A stretch of DNA of 56,618 bases, from positions 1-56,618 of the forward strand of contig CASFSL010000019.1 of assembly GCA_949297365.1 (NCBI GenBank), in the 5' to 3' direction. Both the position numbers and the translations under genes were made by a program. The notes below the pieces were generated by a model. The model did not search any database, was not told the origin of the DNA, and saw only the letters and a list, made by a program, of their open reading frames with translations. This DNA comes from an uncultured Bacteroidales bacterium (GTDB lineage: Bacteria > Bacteroidota > Bacteroidia > Bacteroidales > UBA932). Shown here one piece after another: positions 36,967-46,854 of the stretch; within the stretch, counting starts at the first letter, position 1; each line of letters begins with the position of its first letter.

Positions 36967-37023
36967 GGCTTAATTACAACTTTTTATTAACTTTATTATT
37001 GTTTTAAGTTTTGGGTCTCGAAC

Positions 37024-37032
37024 GCAAAGTTA
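37024..37032 (-). promoter_or_regulatory. -7 promoter element for the fimbrial operon
   Basis: TAACTTTGC on the minus strand fits TAnnTTTG and would give a leader of about 50 bases. No TTTG lies at the -33 position, as expected if an activator is needed. Confidence 0.55.
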
Positions 37033-37084
37033 TAATTATTATTCTACGGTGATACCTTTTTAGGCAAATATTTTTATTCCAAAT

Positions 37085-37102
37085 TATTGGTTTTTACCAA
37101 TA
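37085..37102. other. Short perfect hairpin upstream of the fimbrial promoter
   Basis: TATTGGT TTTT ACCAATA forms a 7-base perfect inverted repeat about 55 bases upstream of the -7 element. It could be an operator, but there is no second copy to compare with. Confidence 0.35.
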
Positions 37103-37188
37103 TCGGGGTTTTAGACGCTTCTGGATGAGATTTGGCATATTTTGTCCATGTTCTCATCATACTGGACTATTTTCCTCAGGAACCATAA

Positions 37189-37228
37189 GAAAAGAGACTG
37201 CTCCGGAACTCCAGTGCAGTCTCTTTTC
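37189..37228 (-). terminator. Terminator after the tandem lipoprotein genes
   Basis: A perfect 13-base stem (GAAAAGAGACTGC at 37189-37201 with GCAGTCTCTTTTC at 37216-37228) has TTTTCTTATGG beyond it on the minus strand. It separates the lipoprotein pair from the fimbrial operon. Confidence 0.8.
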
Positions 37229-37248
37229 CCATACATCAGCAGGCGGCT

Positions 37249-39384
37249 CTACCAGGTCTCGTAGAAATTCTCCATCTCAGCCTGGGAATGGAATGTCACT
37301 TCGTCGCCTTCGACCGTCACTCCGGCTGCCACTAACTTGAAATACCAGGATGACCCGTCATTGTAGAAACCTGTAGACGTTCCGTTGTAGTCCCCTGTAC
37401 GGGTATTGTCCTCTATATACTGTGCGAATGTACCCTCATATCCGGAATTCTCATAGCGTCCGTAAAAATAATCGTACAGATTGTCCGGATAGAAGTCATC
37501 ATACTCGCTATCCGTCATGACCGCGTATATGTACGGAGCTGTCTCATCGGAAGGCTGGATGTTCACTACAAACTCCCCATTGGACTCTCTTTCGATGACC
37601 AGATAGAATGTAAGTCCGTCGCCAGGGTCTCCGCCCTGATCTTCCGGAGCAGTGAACCCTGCAAATTCATAATTGAGATATGTCACCGTCTCTCCGGAGA
37701 CAGCATACCCGATTGCAAATACGACATACTCTTCACCCGGAGCCAGAGAGTACATATTCTCGTCTACTCCAGTGGAGCCGTATTGTCTCAGATATTCCAC
37801 GACACTTCCAGGATCGGCCATGTACTCGATATACTCCGACGGCTCATACGAATAATAGTACGTCCAGTCTTCAATAGGCATCACATCATAGAAATAGGAC
37901 GCTTCGTCATCGGTCGGAGTCACTCGAATGAACACTTCGCCTGCGCTCTGCGGATATATGTCAAAATAGAAGCCCAAGTCACCTCCGTCTCCTTGTCCGC
38001 CGCCCTCAGGCGTCGAGAACTTCTCATAATCCTGGGTCGTAAAAGTAACTGCCCCGTTGTCGATATTGTACCCTATCGCAAACAGGACGTAGTCTCCGCC
38101 CGGCTCCGTCAGCACAAATGAGTCATAAGTGTAATTCTGCGTACCGATCGAGCCAAACTGCTCGAGATACCTGAGTATGGTCCATCCAATATTGGAAGCA
38201 TATGCCTCGATTACATTCTGCGCGCTGCCCTGATACGTGTTATACCAGGCATCGGCAGTAACGACTTCGTAAAAATATGCGGCGGACTGATTGGACGGAA
38301 CAATCTCCACCTCAGCCTCCTGAGGTCCCGTAGGATTGATGTTGAAAGTAAACTCAAGGTCCGTAACGGCTTCCGGGTCAGGAGTGCGCACATCTTCCCG
38401 ACTTACATCGGTCGTCATCATGCCATCCTCATATCCGAACACCAGAACAGTGTAGTCATGTGACGGCACTATATTCTTCTCGTAAGTCATGGTCTCCTCA
38501 CCAGTGCAAAGCGAGTTGTCCGTCACAAGTCCGAGCAGAAAACGTCTCAACGAGACTCCGGACATGGCATCCACGGTCTCCTTGTCCTGGAGTATAATGG
38601 CATACTGATCCGAGTTCGAAGGAACGACTGACACCACTATCCTGGACTGGGTCTTCCCGACAATACTTATGTCAAATGTATTGTCCGACACAGGAACATC
38701 CACGGACACGACCACGTGCTCCACTTCTGTAGTAATGCCGAGTGCGGCGTCAATGCCTGCTCCCACAACGTGGAACTCAGCCTCCGCATATTCGGTTATG
38801 TCGTAATTCCTGTTCCTGTCCCCGGTCATTGCAAGCTCGGCATAGGCTGCTGCCGCATCACCGTAATATTTCAGATATGAAGCCAGCATATCCTGCAACA
38901 CCGCCTCCGGCTCATTGCCGGCATCCTCATACATGGACCCGGGAACCGGTTCGAAATAGTAAGGCAACTCCTTGTCCGTAGGAGATGTCCTGACATTCAG
39001 CGTAAATCTGTCTGTCATTTCAGCCACAAGGTTGAGTTTGGGAATTTCTGAATCCTGAGACAGCAGCGTAACACTTATCTCCGCCCACTCAGACTCAACA
39101 GAGGCAGAGGTCGATACCGCCTTTACCTTAACTGTATACATGCTGTCCGGTACCAGTCCGTCGAAAGTAACCGAAAGTTCCTCAGTACTGGCCTGATCTT
39201 CACCGAACTCGTAAGTATACATATCCGCATTCTCCACGGCTTCCCATGCCACCGTGAACGAGGTGGACGTCGTGTCTGCAATACTAAGGACCGGCGTACT
39301 CAACACTATGCCTTCCTCATCGGTATTACACGATACAGCAGCTGCAAGGAGTGCCGCACACAATAAAATAGATCTTTGCTTCAT
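37249..39384 (-). CDS. Surface lipoprotein with FnIII domain and five novel repeats (protein A)
   Basis: I do not recognise this 711-residue protein as a known gene. It has signal peptide and lipobox AAVSC (Cys19) followed by NTDEEG, an acidic stretch like the surface-export signal of Bacteroidota lipoproteins. Residues 30-107 form a fibronectin type III-like domain. Residues 116-711 consist of five related modules (about 116-230, 236-335, 343-459, 470-580, 590-711). Each has a V-x-P-(S/T)-x-(D/E) segment followed by an aromatic strand, a variable tyrosine-rich helical insert, and a closing strand like EYVVFAIGY or DYTVLVFGY. Glycine/aspartate linkers join the last three. It follows protein B by 26 bases and is followed by a terminator. 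A binding or adhesin role is inference. Confidence 0.8.
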   Translation of the reverse strand: MKQRSILLCAALLAAAVSCNTDEEGIVLSTPVLSIADTTSTSFTVAWEAVENADMYTYEFGEDQASTEELSVTFDGLVPDSMYTVKVKAVSTSASVESEWAEISVTLLSQDSEIPKLNLVAEMTDRFTLNVRTSPTDKELPYYFEPVPGSMYEDAGNEPEAVLQDMLASYLKYYGDAAAAYAELAMTGDRNRNYDITEYAEAEFHVVGAGIDAALGITTEVEHVVVSVDVPVSDNTFDISIVGKTQSRIVVSVVPSNSDQYAIILQDKETVDAMSGVSLRRFLLGLVTDNSLCTGEETMTYEKNIVPSHDYTVLVFGYEDGMMTTDVSREDVRTPDPEAVTDLEFTFNINPTGPQEAEVEIVPSNQSAAYFYEVVTADAWYNTYQGSAQNVIEAYASNIGWTILRYLEQFGSIGTQNYTYDSFVLTEPGGDYVLFAIGYNIDNGAVTFTTQDYEKFSTPEGGGQGDGGDLGFYFDIYPQSAGEVFIRVTPTDDEASYFYDVMPIEDWTYYYSYEPSEYIEYMADPGSVVEYLRQYGSTGVDENMYSLAPGEEYVVFAIGYAVSGETVTYLNYEFAGFTAPEDQGGDPGDGLTFYLVIERESNGEFVVNIQPSDETAPYIYAVMTDSEYDDFYPDNLYDYFYGRYENSGYEGTFAQYIEDNTRTGDYNGTSTGFYNDGSSWYFKLVAAGVTVEGDEVTFHSQAEMENFYETW

Positions 39385-39410
39385 AGTGATTTATGTTAAT
39401 GTTTTAGTAT

Positions 39411-40853
39411 TTATTCCGATGGAGTGGTCACCATCTCACCGTATGTCTGCGGGCTATAGAACTCGACTGTCTGAGAACTGTTGTCCATATCCACGCCCAC
39501 AGCCATGAACATGTACGAGCTCTCAGGGTATATACCGTCGTTCAAGTCATCGAATACCTTGTCCGTAACTCCGGTAGCGGCAAACATATACGCATATTCA
39601 TAAGTCGTGATCATCCCCATTGTCACATATTCGAGGTAGGCATCGATATCGGTACCGAACTCCTCGTAATCGTAGTCAGGCATGGGTATGACGATATACT
39701 GCGCCTCCAAGTCCGAGGGGGTGACTACAGCATGTATCTCCGTAGGTCCCTGCACCTCTATAAGCCAGTCGAACGTAAGGTCCGCACTGCTGGATGCCTT
39801 GTCGGTTCTAACCCTTACCGTATCGATGTCCGTACTGAGAGCGGTGTTCCATCCGAACACCATCACCGTATAATCGGTGTCAGGATCCAGAGTACCCTCA
39901 TTGTACCTCATATCCAGATAGCCGCTGTACACATGACCGTCATTGATGTATTCGCTATAGGTATATTTCAGCAGGTCCTTCATGTCCTGCTCCGAATAGT
40001 CCTCCATGCTGCCTTCTATCATAAGCATCGACCATGGATCGTCATTGGAAGGCTCCACGCTGACAACAGCACTCGATACTCCCACATTAGACACGACAAT
40101 GTCGAATGTAATGTCTGAAGGAGGAACCGGACCGGAGTAGAACATCGTATCCACAACAGGCGTTATACGGTTGGCGAGAGAGTCAATACCCGCAACCAGG
40201 ATATATGTATGCTGATCATAATAATAGTCAAAATAAGACTGCACCGTTCCGCTCTCGGCGACCATATACATCCACGAGTCTCCGAAAAAGTCAATATATC
40301 CCTGAAGGGCACTGGCCCATACGTCCTCCGGATTACCGCCCATCTCCTCCCATTGGGCATCATAGAAACAATCACGGTAAAAAAGCATCTGGTCATCATC
40401 CGGCACAATCGTATATTCCACCATCATCCTATCCGGATTGTCCGAGATCTCTATCGTAAATATCCTGCCCTGAGGATTCTCGGGACTGCTCAAAGTCACA
40501 CTGATCTCCGCCTCGGGCGATGCCCTGAACATATCGGCGTCAGATAACGGCACTGCAGAAAGCCATACCACATATGTAGAATCCGGTGCCAGATCCATAA
40601 ATGACAGCACTGTATCCTGCGTAATCGAACTGCTTTCTGTCCAGTCGCACCTGTAACTATAGTGGGCGGCACCCGTGACAGGACTCCACACAAGAGTAAA
40701 CGAAGTCTCATCCTGCTCCTGCACCGTCACAGAAGGAGACGGAAGCGGAACAGTCTCAAGACTGCCGTCACCGTTGTTCTCTGGAGTACATGATACAAAA
40801 ACAGATGCAGAAAGTGCAAAAAGCAAAAAACAAAGCTTAAATAGATTTCCCAT
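39411..40853 (-). CDS. Lipoprotein with FnIII domain and three novel repeats (protein B)
   Basis: This 480-residue protein is not a family I can name. Signal peptide and lipobox VFVSC (Cys22) lead into TPENNGDGS. Residues 38-122 are a fibronectin type III-like domain. Three modules of the same kind as in protein A follow (about 130-240, 248-350, 358-478), with cores EYTIVPDDDQMLFY, AVVSVEPSNDDPWSMLMIEG and AVVTPSDLEAQYIVIP and closing strands TYILVAGID, DYTVMVFGW and SYMFMAVGV. It is the first gene of the lipoprotein pair, with a -7 element at 40879-40887, and lies 74 bases after the regulator gene. The close match in design to protein A points to duplication. Confidence 0.8.
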   Translation of the reverse strand: MGNLFKLCFLLFALSASVFVSCTPENNGDGSLETVPLPSPSVTVQEQDETSFTLVWSPVTGAAHYSYRCDWTESSSITQDTVLSFMDLAPDSTYVVWLSAVPLSDADMFRASPEAEISVTLSSPENPQGRIFTIEISDNPDRMMVEYTIVPDDDQMLFYRDCFYDAQWEEMGGNPEDVWASALQGYIDFFGDSWMYMVAESGTVQSYFDYYYDQHTYILVAGIDSLANRITPVVDTMFYSGPVPPSDITFDIVVSNVGVSSAVVSVEPSNDDPWSMLMIEGSMEDYSEQDMKDLLKYTYSEYINDGHVYSGYLDMRYNEGTLDPDTDYTVMVFGWNTALSTDIDTVRVRTDKASSSADLTFDWLIEVQGPTEIHAVVTPSDLEAQYIVIPMPDYDYEEFGTDIDAYLEYVTMGMITTYEYAYMFAATGVTDKVFDDLNDGIYPESSYMFMAVGVDMDNSSQTVEFYSPQTYGEMVTTPSE

Positions 40854-40878
40854 ATGATATATTAGCGTATTAGTTCTT

Positions 40879-40887
40879 ACAAATATA
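40879..40887 (-). promoter_or_regulatory. -7 promoter element for the lipoprotein B-A pair
   Basis: TATATTTGT on the minus strand, 26 bases from the ATG of protein B, fits TAnnTTTG. The -33 position lacks TTTG, which fits activator dependence. Confidence 0.55.
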
Positions 40888-40927
40888 AGAAACTAACACC
40901 CATTAATCACGGACTGCCGATGTATTT

Positions 40928-42700
40928 TTAACGAGTTCGACAATTTGTCGAATTTGAAATACGCCTGACTTCCTCCCTGTATTTTGCAGGAGTCATACCT
41001 ACTTTTTTCTGAAAGAAGGTATAAAATGTTGTAAGAGAGCTGAATCCCAAATCCTGGCTCAGAGCTTTCAGAGGGATGTCCTCATCCGGGTCCGAAAGAG
41101 TCTCCAAAGCCTCCTCTATTCTGAACGAGTTGATATAATATATGAACGACATTCCTGTCTTCTCGTTTATTATCTGAGACAGATAAGTACGGTTGGTACC
41201 CAGAAGAGCCGCCACCTTGTCCCTGGTAAGATTCTTTTCCTTGTATACTTTGTCTTTCCGCATGAGTTCCCCGAGCCTGTCGAAAAGCTCCCCGCTCTTG
41301 TCGGTCAAGGGCCGTGACGGCTCATGCGACAGTACTTTGAGTTTCTCCTCGAGTTCCTCAATCCGTCTATTCTGTGCCTTCTCCTTGTCTATCGCCTCCT
41401 TGTACTGCCGGGCGATCCTGACATAAAGACGGTTCTTGTGGCGGTACATCATCCACACCATCCCGATAACTGTCAGCATAAGCAGGATGACAAAGCCAGA
41501 GACCAGCAGAGTGCGGTTCTTCCTGATAATGGTAAGGTCGCTCTGCTGCTTCTGCCGCTCATGCTTTTCCTTCTCGTATTTTCTGGTAAGCTCATTCAGA
41601 GTCCTCTCCCGCTGCAGGTCCTGCACTTCCCGGGAATTGTAATGGTAGAGCTTGAACAGCTCCCAGGCCTTCCTGTATTCGCCTTGCCTGCTGTAAGCCT
41701 CTGACTCGGACAGGTACAGACGATGCAGGAAAATATGGTTGTCCGTGGAGTCCGACATCCTGACACCCCGATCCAGAACAGCCACGGCCTCATCATAACG
41801 GCCGCAGTCCAGCAGGAAATTGCCGTACGACAGATATATCGACACAGCCGCTGTCGTCGATGCAGTCCCAGAAGAGCCAAGAGCATCCACATAATACTTC
41901 TCGGCCTCGATGTCGTTACCTTCATCATGAAGAATATCACCGTACAAAGCATAGACCTGAGCCTTGTCTGAATATCTGTCGGCAAGCCTCACCGCCTCAC
42001 GGGCATACCTGCGGGCACTGTCCAGGTCTCCTTTGAGATAGAACATCATAGCCGAGGTACTTGAACCGGTGAATACCAGATAATCATTACCTGCCAGGCG
42101 TCCATACCGGTAAATCTCACGGGCATACGCCAGTCCTGATGTGTCCTGTCTCAGATTGAAGGTATAGACCAGATTGGACCCAAGCACAGCATAGTGATAA
42201 TATGATGAACGCTCCTCCGCCAGTTTCAGCCCCTGAAGAAAATACTCCACAGCCTTCTCATAGTTCATGTCCCTGACAATGGAATATATCCCAAGACCGT
42301 TCAAGGCAGCATACACCGCCTGACACTCACTCTCATCACTGAAAAGGCTGTCCTGTCCATTCCACAGGCTCAGGCTCTCTGACAGATAGACATAGGCCGA
42401 ATCATACTCGTCCATGGCCAGATAAGACTGGCCGATGTAACTGTCAGCCAGCATTTTCAACGACAAGTCCTGACGCATCTGCGCCGTACTGCGTAAAGCC
42501 ACCGCGCTTTTCAAAGCCCCGGTATAATCTCCTGACTGCATACTGTGGATATACCCGTCCGTTACCAGAGTGTCCGAAGAAATCTGAGCATGGGCATAAA
42601 TCACGGAAAGGCACAACAATACCGTCACGGTCAATGACCGGAGACACTGCTGATTCCTAAGAGAGCGTACCGGCAAAACGGTCAATCCTCTCTTTGGCAT
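40928..42700 (-). CDS. Membrane-anchored TPR/AraC-family regulator (regulator 1)
   Basis: This is a one-component sensor-regulator of about 590 residues. An N-terminal signal segment ([18 protein letters not shown]) precedes a periplasmic helical region of TPR-like repeats (to about residue 385). One transmembrane helix ([20 protein letters not shown], 20 residues) is followed by a coiled coil and a C-terminal AraC-type HTH pair ([35 protein letters not shown]). Starts at 42748 and 42700 are both ATG and both overlap clpX; 42700 fits the signal peptide better. It is encoded upstream of the lipoprotein pair and presumably regulates it. The sensed signal is unknown. It is paralogous to the gene at 53482-55113. 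Confidence 0.83.
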   Translation of the reverse strand: MPKRGLTVLPVRSLRNQQCLRSLTVTVLLCLSVIYAHAQISSDTLVTDGYIHSMQSGDYTGALKSAVALRSTAQMRQDLSLKMLADSYIGQSYLAMDEYDSAYVYLSESLSLWNGQDSLFSDESECQAVYAALNGLGIYSIVRDMNYEKAVEYFLQGLKLAEERSSYYHYAVLGSNLVYTFNLRQDTSGLAYAREIYRYGRLAGNDYLVFTGSSTSAMMFYLKGDLDSARRYAREAVRLADRYSDKAQVYALYGDILHDEGNDIEAEKYYVDALGSSGTASTTAAVSIYLSYGNFLLDCGRYDEAVAVLDRGVRMSDSTDNHIFLHRLYLSESEAYSRQGEYRKAWELFKLYHYNSREVQDLQRERTLNELTRKYEKEKHERQKQQSDLTIIRKNRTLLVSGFVILLMLTVIGMVWMMYRHKNRLYVRIARQYKEAIDKEKAQNRRIEELEEKLKVLSHEPSRPLTDKSGELFDRLGELMRKDKVYKEKNLTRDKVAALLGTNRTYLSQIINEKTGMSFIYYINSFRIEEALETLSDPDEDIPLKALSQDLGFSSLTTFYTFFQKKVGMTPAKYREEVRRISNSTNCRTR

Positions 42701-43979
42701 ATTCAAGAGTAACTTTGAAGGTCTTGCGTCCGCTGCCCGGCAGATCATACATGGAATCCATCATCACCGCCTCACAGATTGAGCGCAGACCGCGGGCCCC
42801 GAGCTTGTATTTCAGGGCGGTGTCCACTATCAGATCCAGCACAGAGTCCTCTATCGTCAACTTGACTCCGTCCAGCTCGAACAGATGCACATACTGCCTG
42901 ACCAGAGCGTTCTTGGGTTCGGTAAGGATTCGTCGTAAAGCATCCCTGTCCAGTGGATTAAGGTATGTTACTATAGGCAGACGGCCCACTATCTCAGGTA
43001 TCAGACCGTATGAGCGCAGGTCCTGAGGCGCGATGTAGCGCAGCAGATTGTCCATGTCTATGTGACTCTTCTTCTCCTGGGCGCCATAACCGACCACACG
43101 GGTGTTTAGCCTCTGCGCTATCCGTTTCTCAATGCCCTCGAATGCCCCTCCGCAGATGAAGAGGATATTGGTGGTGTTTACCGGTATCATCTTCTGCTCC
43201 GGGTGCTTGCGTCCTCCGGCTGGCGGCACGTTTACGATACTGCCCTCCAGCAGCTTGAGCATGGCCTGCTGGACACCTTCTCCCGACACGTCCCGGGTTA
43301 TCGACGGATTGTCACTCTTGCGGGCTATCTTGTCTATCTCGTCGATAAATACTATTCCCCGCTCTGCCCTGTCCACATCGTAATCGGCTGCCTGAAGCAG
43401 ACGGGACAGGATGCTCTCCACATCCTCACCCACATAGCCGGCTTCAGTGAGCACAGTTGCATCAACTATGGCGAACGGCACATTGAGCATCCTTGCGATA
43501 GTCCTGGCCAGCAGAGTCTTACCGGTGCCGGTAGGCCCCACAAGCAGGATGTTTGACTTCTCTATCTCCAGAGCCTCCAAAGCCGACTTCTCGGCATCCA
43601 GCACTTTCTGGGCCCCGGATTTCTTCTTTCCGGCCTCAGCCTTCCTGCGGCTGAAAGCCTCGCCTATACGCTTGTAGTGATTGTACACGGCCACTGCCAG
43701 GGACTTCTTGGCATCGTCCTGTCCTATCACATACTGGTCCAGAAATGCCGTTATCTGCTTTGGCGTTACATTAAGTGTCTCACATGAGGCCGACTTCCCG
43801 GATTCAGCTCCGCGATACTCATCGAACAACTCATCTCCGAATATCGAATGTACGTACTCCGATACCCTGAGTGCGCAGTCCACGCAGATAGAACTCCCAC
43901 CGCCCTGCAGCAGCATCTCAACCTGATCGGAGGTACGGCCGCAAAAGGCGCATTTATCCACTTTTCTCTTATCGCTCAT
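42657..43979 (-). CDS. clpX: ATP-dependent protease ATPase subunit ClpX
   Basis: ClpX unfolds tagged substrates and feeds them to ClpP. The 440-residue protein has the N-terminal zinc domain (CAFCGR ... SICVDC), Walker [10 protein letters not shown] near residue 130, Walker [13 protein letters not shown], and the [20 protein letters not shown] pore/IGF-loop neighbourhood. I start at ATG 43979 ([10 protein letters not shown]), which overlaps the clpP stop by four bases (ATGA). The 3' end overlaps regulator 1 by 44 bases if that starts at 42700. It is the third gene of tig-clpP-clpX. Confidence 0.97.
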   Translation of the reverse strand: MSDKRKVDKCAFCGRTSDQVEMLLQGGGSSICVDCALRVSEYVHSIFGDELFDEYRGAESGKSASCETLNVTPKQITAFLDQYVIGQDDAKKSLAVAVYNHYKRIGEAFSRRKAEAGKKKSGAQKVLDAEKSALEALEIEKSNILLVGPTGTGKTLLARTIARMLNVPFAIVDATVLTEAGYVGEDVESILSRLLQAADYDVDRAERGIVFIDEIDKIARKSDNPSITRDVSGEGVQQAMLKLLEGSIVNVPPAGGRKHPEQKMIPVNTTNILFICGGAFEGIEKRIAQRLNTRVVGYGAQEKKSHIDMDNLLRYIAPQDLRSYGLIPEIVGRLPIVTYLNPLDRDALRRILTEPKNALVRQYVHLFELDGVKLTIEDSVLDLIVDTALKYKLGARGLRSICEAVMMDSMYDLPGSGRKTFKVTLEYAKERIDRFAGTLS

Positions 43980-44638
43980 CGTGAGAGTATATTGTCCACC
44001 ATTCCATATTCCAGAGCCTCCCGGGAAGTCATCCAATAATCCCGGTCAGCATCCTTGGTAATCTTCTCCACCGCCTGCCCCGTATGCTTGGAAAGGATGT
44101 CATACAGTTCTCCCTTGAGCTTGCGTATCTCGGCTGCGGCTATCTCTATGTCGGAAGCCTGTCCCTCAGCACCTCCCATCGGCTGATGGATCAGCACTCT
44201 GGAATGAGGCAACACCGAGCGCTTGCCCTTCGCTCCTGCGGCCAGCAGCACAGCTGCCATTGAGGCTGCCATGCCCGTGCATATCGTAGCCACATCCGGA
44301 CCTACGAGCTGCATGGTATCATAGATGCCCAGACCGGCATAGACCATTCCCCCGGGAGAATTAACATATATCTGAATATCGGACGAGGAGTCCGTTGACT
44401 CCAGAAACAGGAGCTGCGCCTGTATGATATTGGCCACGTCATTGTCGATAGCCACACCCAGGAATATGATCCTGTCCATCATCAGGCGTGAGAAGACGTC
44501 CATCTGGGCCACATTGAGCTGACGCTCCTCTATGATAGTGGGATTGATATAACCGGAATACACCCTGGAATATGAGTCCAGACGGGCCGAGCTCATTCCA
44601 AGGTGCTTCACTGCGTATTTTTCGAACTCAGAAGCCAT
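43976..44638 (-). CDS. clpP: ATP-dependent Clp protease proteolytic subunit
   Basis: ClpP is the tetradecameric serine protease partner of ClpX. The 220-residue protein has the catalytic serine in [16 protein letters not shown] near residue 103, histidine in [11 protein letters not shown], and the catalytic aspartate later ([10 protein letters not shown]). An N-terminal segment of about 20 residues may be a propeptide. It lies 4 bases after the trigger factor gene and overlaps clpX by four bases. Confidence 0.97.
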   Translation of the reverse strand: MASEFEKYAVKHLGMSSARLDSYSRVYSGYINPTIIEERQLNVAQMDVFSRLMMDRIIFLGVAIDNDVANIIQAQLLFLESTDSSSDIQIYVNSPGGMVYAGLGIYDTMQLVGPDVATICTGMAASMAAVLLAAGAKGKRSVLPHSRVLIHQPMGGAEGQASDIEIAAAEIRKLKGELYDILSKHTGQAVEKITKDADRDYWMTSREALEYGMVDNILSR

Positions 44639-44642
44639 AGAA

Positions 44643-45965
44643 CTACTGGTTCATCTTGCGGAGGTCTGCGGAACTGATCTCCTTGTTGTCCAAAGTAACT
44701 GTCTTGCGTACAAAGTTCAGAACTACATTCTCCTGAGCCTTCTCGGCGATACGGCGTCCCTGCTTGTCATCTGCCAGGATGTTCGCGGCATAGCCCTTGA
44801 GATGCTCCTCGGGCACATTGCTGAGACCGTACATGGCGAACTGATAGCGGGCCAGCTTCAGGGCCTCGGCGTTGATATCGTCCTTGGTCACCTCCAGTTT
44901 GTTGTCGCTCATGATGCGGCCCTCGACGGTCTGCCACTTGAAGTCCTTGATAAACATAGGGAAGTCCTTGTCGATGTCCTCTTTGGAGAACTTGCCCTCG
45001 TTGACCTGATAGAGCCATCTCTTCAGGAAGTCCTCAGACACCTTGATGTCAGCCTTGTTCATCAGATACTCACGGGCATCCAGCATAAAGCGGTAGTCAC
45101 TCTCCTGCCTGAACTCCTCTGTCATACGCTCTGTGACAGCCTTGTCGAACTCAGCCTCATCGTGAACCTTGTCCGGTCCGAAGAGAGCGTCGTAGAGTTC
45201 CTTGCCGGGCACTGCATCCACATAGTTCTTGATCTCCTTGACGGTCAGGTGCCATACAGGCTCCATACCTTCCAGTTCCTCCTTCTTGACGCGGAGCATG
45301 GCGGCGCGGTCAGCCTCATTGGGGAAGGTCTTCACGACATCCACATCCAGCTCATCGCCGGCCTTCTTGCCCAGGAAGAGGGCCTTGGCCTCCTCGTGGA
45401 GCACGTTCATGGCGATATAGGAGGCGTCCACCTTTCTGTCTCCCTGCACCATGTCGGCTACTACGAAATCACCGTCCTTGACCTCGTCGCAGTTCTCCAG
45501 GCGGGAATACTGCTTGTAAAGCTGCTTCTTGTATTCCTCTTTCTCCTTGTCGTTGACGGGTATATTATAATAAGGTATGTGGTCGTCCGCCGAGACAGTC
45601 AGGTCAAACTTGGGAGCCAATGCTATGTCGAAAGTAAAATCGAACTCCTCTCCACCGTCGAAGTCATTCTTGGTCTCAGCGTCCTCAACGGGAAGGGGCT
45701 CACCGATCACTGTCAGCTTATGCTCCTCGATATAATTGTTCAGACTATTGGATATCAATTCATTGATTGACTCTACAAGAGCCTGGCCACCATAAAGTTT
45801 CTCTATGAGACCCATCGGAGCCATCCCCTTTCTGAAGCCCCTGATGTCGGCACTGCGACGGAAACGGTTGAGCACTTTCTTCCTGCTGTCCGCATAATCG
45901 TCTTTTACAAAATGGAATGACAGTCTAATCGTCAGTCCGTCATTTACTAATTCTTTTACTTCCAT
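44643..45965 (-). CDS. tig: Trigger factor
   Basis: Trigger factor is the ribosome-associated chaperone. The 440-residue protein has the N-terminal ribosome-binding domain with the signature-like RGFRKGMAP near residue 43, a degenerate middle PPIase-like part (about 150-250), and the long helical C-terminal arms. Bacteroidota trigger factors usually lack a clear FKBP active site, and none is visible here. It starts the tig-clpP-clpX group, whose promoter is at 46002-46033. Confidence 0.93.
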   Translation of the reverse strand: MEVKELVNDGLTIRLSFHFVKDDYADSRKKVLNRFRRSADIRGFRKGMAPMGLIEKLYGGQALVESINELISNSLNNYIEEHKLTVIGEPLPVEDAETKNDFDGGEEFDFTFDIALAPKFDLTVSADDHIPYYNIPVNDKEKEEYKKQLYKQYSRLENCDEVKDGDFVVADMVQGDRKVDASYIAMNVLHEEAKALFLGKKAGDELDVDVVKTFPNEADRAAMLRVKKEELEGMEPVWHLTVKEIKNYVDAVPGKELYDALFGPDKVHDEAEFDKAVTERMTEEFRQESDYRFMLDAREYLMNKADIKVSEDFLKRWLYQVNEGKFSKEDIDKDFPMFIKDFKWQTVEGRIMSDNKLEVTKDDINAEALKLARYQFAMYGLSNVPEEHLKGYAANILADDKQGRRIAEKAQENVVLNFVRKTVTLDNKEISSADLRKMNQ

Positions 45966-46001
45966 ATCGTTTATATATTATTGTCTTTTTGATACAAGTG
46001 C

Positions 46002-46033
46002 GCAAAAGTAAATAAAATCCTTTATTTTACAAA
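46002..46033 (-). promoter_or_regulatory. Promoter for tig-clpP-clpX
   Basis: On the minus strand TTTG (46033-46030), 19 bases, then TACTTTTGC (46010-46002) match the Bacteroidota consensus. The leader is about 32 bases. It is divergent from the tpiA element at 46063-46071. Confidence 0.75.
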
Positions 46034-46062
46034 AGATTGAGCCGTATTTGATTTCGTTTGCG

Positions 46063-46071
46063 TATCTTTGC
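46063..46071 (+). promoter_or_regulatory. -7 promoter element for tpiA-prmA
   Basis: TATCTTTGC fits TAnnTTTG and lies 27 bases before the tpiA ATG. The upstream -33 element is weak (TTG at 46037-46039, 23-base spacing). Confidence 0.6.
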
Positions 46072-46097
46072 CTAACACAAACTAATCAGCAGTCATT

Positions 46098-46850
46098 ATG
46101 AGAATGAAAATCGTAGCGGGCAACTGGAAGATGAACACCCTGCCCGCAGAAGGAGCCGCACTGGCACAGGATATTGTCAACGCAATCGCAGAAGTTCCAT
46201 CGGACGTACAACTCATACTTGCCCCTCCTTTCACGCATCTCGACCGCGTGGAAGAAGTCATCAAGGGGTCAGCAGTGGCCCTGTCTGCCCAGAACTGCGC
46301 CGACAAGGACAAAGGCGCGTACACCGGTGAGGTGTCAGCGGCCATGCTCGCAGCAACCGGATGCACATACGTAATCTTAGGACACTCAGAAAGAAGAGAA
46401 TACTATCACGAGACCTCTGCTACGCTGAACGGCAAGATGGCCATGGCACTGGTCAACGGACTCAGACCCATATACTGCGTAGGCGAGAAACTGGAGGAAA
46501 GAGAGGCCGGAAGGCATTTTGACGTGGTCGGCTCACAGATAAAAGAAGTACTGTACGGTCTGACTCCCGAACAGATAGCCTGCGTTGTAGTGGCTTATGA
46601 ACCCGTATGGGCCATCGGCACAGGCAAGACGGCCACTGCAGAGCAGGCGCAGGAGATACATGCTTTCATCCGGAAGACTCTTGCGGAGAAATTCGGAGTT
46701 CTGGCAGAGAATATCCCGATACTCTACGGAGGCAGCTGCAAGCCTTCCAATGCCCGCGAGCTTTTCGCACAGAATGACATAGACGGTGGTCTCATCGGAG
46801 GTGCCGCCCTTAAAGCGGAGGACTTCATCGCCATAGCCAGAAGTTTCTAG
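46098..46850 (+). CDS. tpiA: Triosephosphate isomerase
   Basis: TpiA interconverts dihydroxyacetone phosphate and glyceraldehyde 3-phosphate in glycolysis. The 250-residue TIM barrel shows the substrate-binding GNWKMN near residue 8, the catalytic histidine in LGHSERR near residue 95, the catalytic glutamate in VVAYEPVWAIGTGK near residue 167, and the phosphate loop YGGSCKPSNA. Length is normal. prmA begins 4 bases after its stop codon. Confidence 0.98.
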   Translation: MRMKIVAGNWKMNTLPAEGAALAQDIVNAIAEVPSDVQLILAPPFTHLDRVEEVIKGSAVALSAQNCADKDKGAYTGEVSAAMLAATGCTYVILGHSERREYYHETSATLNGKMAMALVNGLRPIYCVGEKLEEREAGRHFDVVGSQIKEVLYGLTPEQIACVVVAYEPVWAIGTGKTATAEQAQEIHAFIRKTLAEKFGVLAENIPILYGGSCKPSNARELFAQNDIDGGLIGGAALKAEDFIAIARSF

Positions 46851-46854
46851 CAGT

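Noticed and set aside
37085-37102. Invertible promoter at the fimbrial locus
   Set aside because: Phase-variable promoters need a pair of inverted repeats flanking the promoter. Only one short hairpin is present, and no invertase gene is nearby.
40928-42700. Regulator 1 as a hybrid two-component system
   Set aside because: There is no histidine kinase or receiver domain and no Reg_prop propeller. The protein has TPR-like repeats, one membrane helix and an AraC-type HTH.
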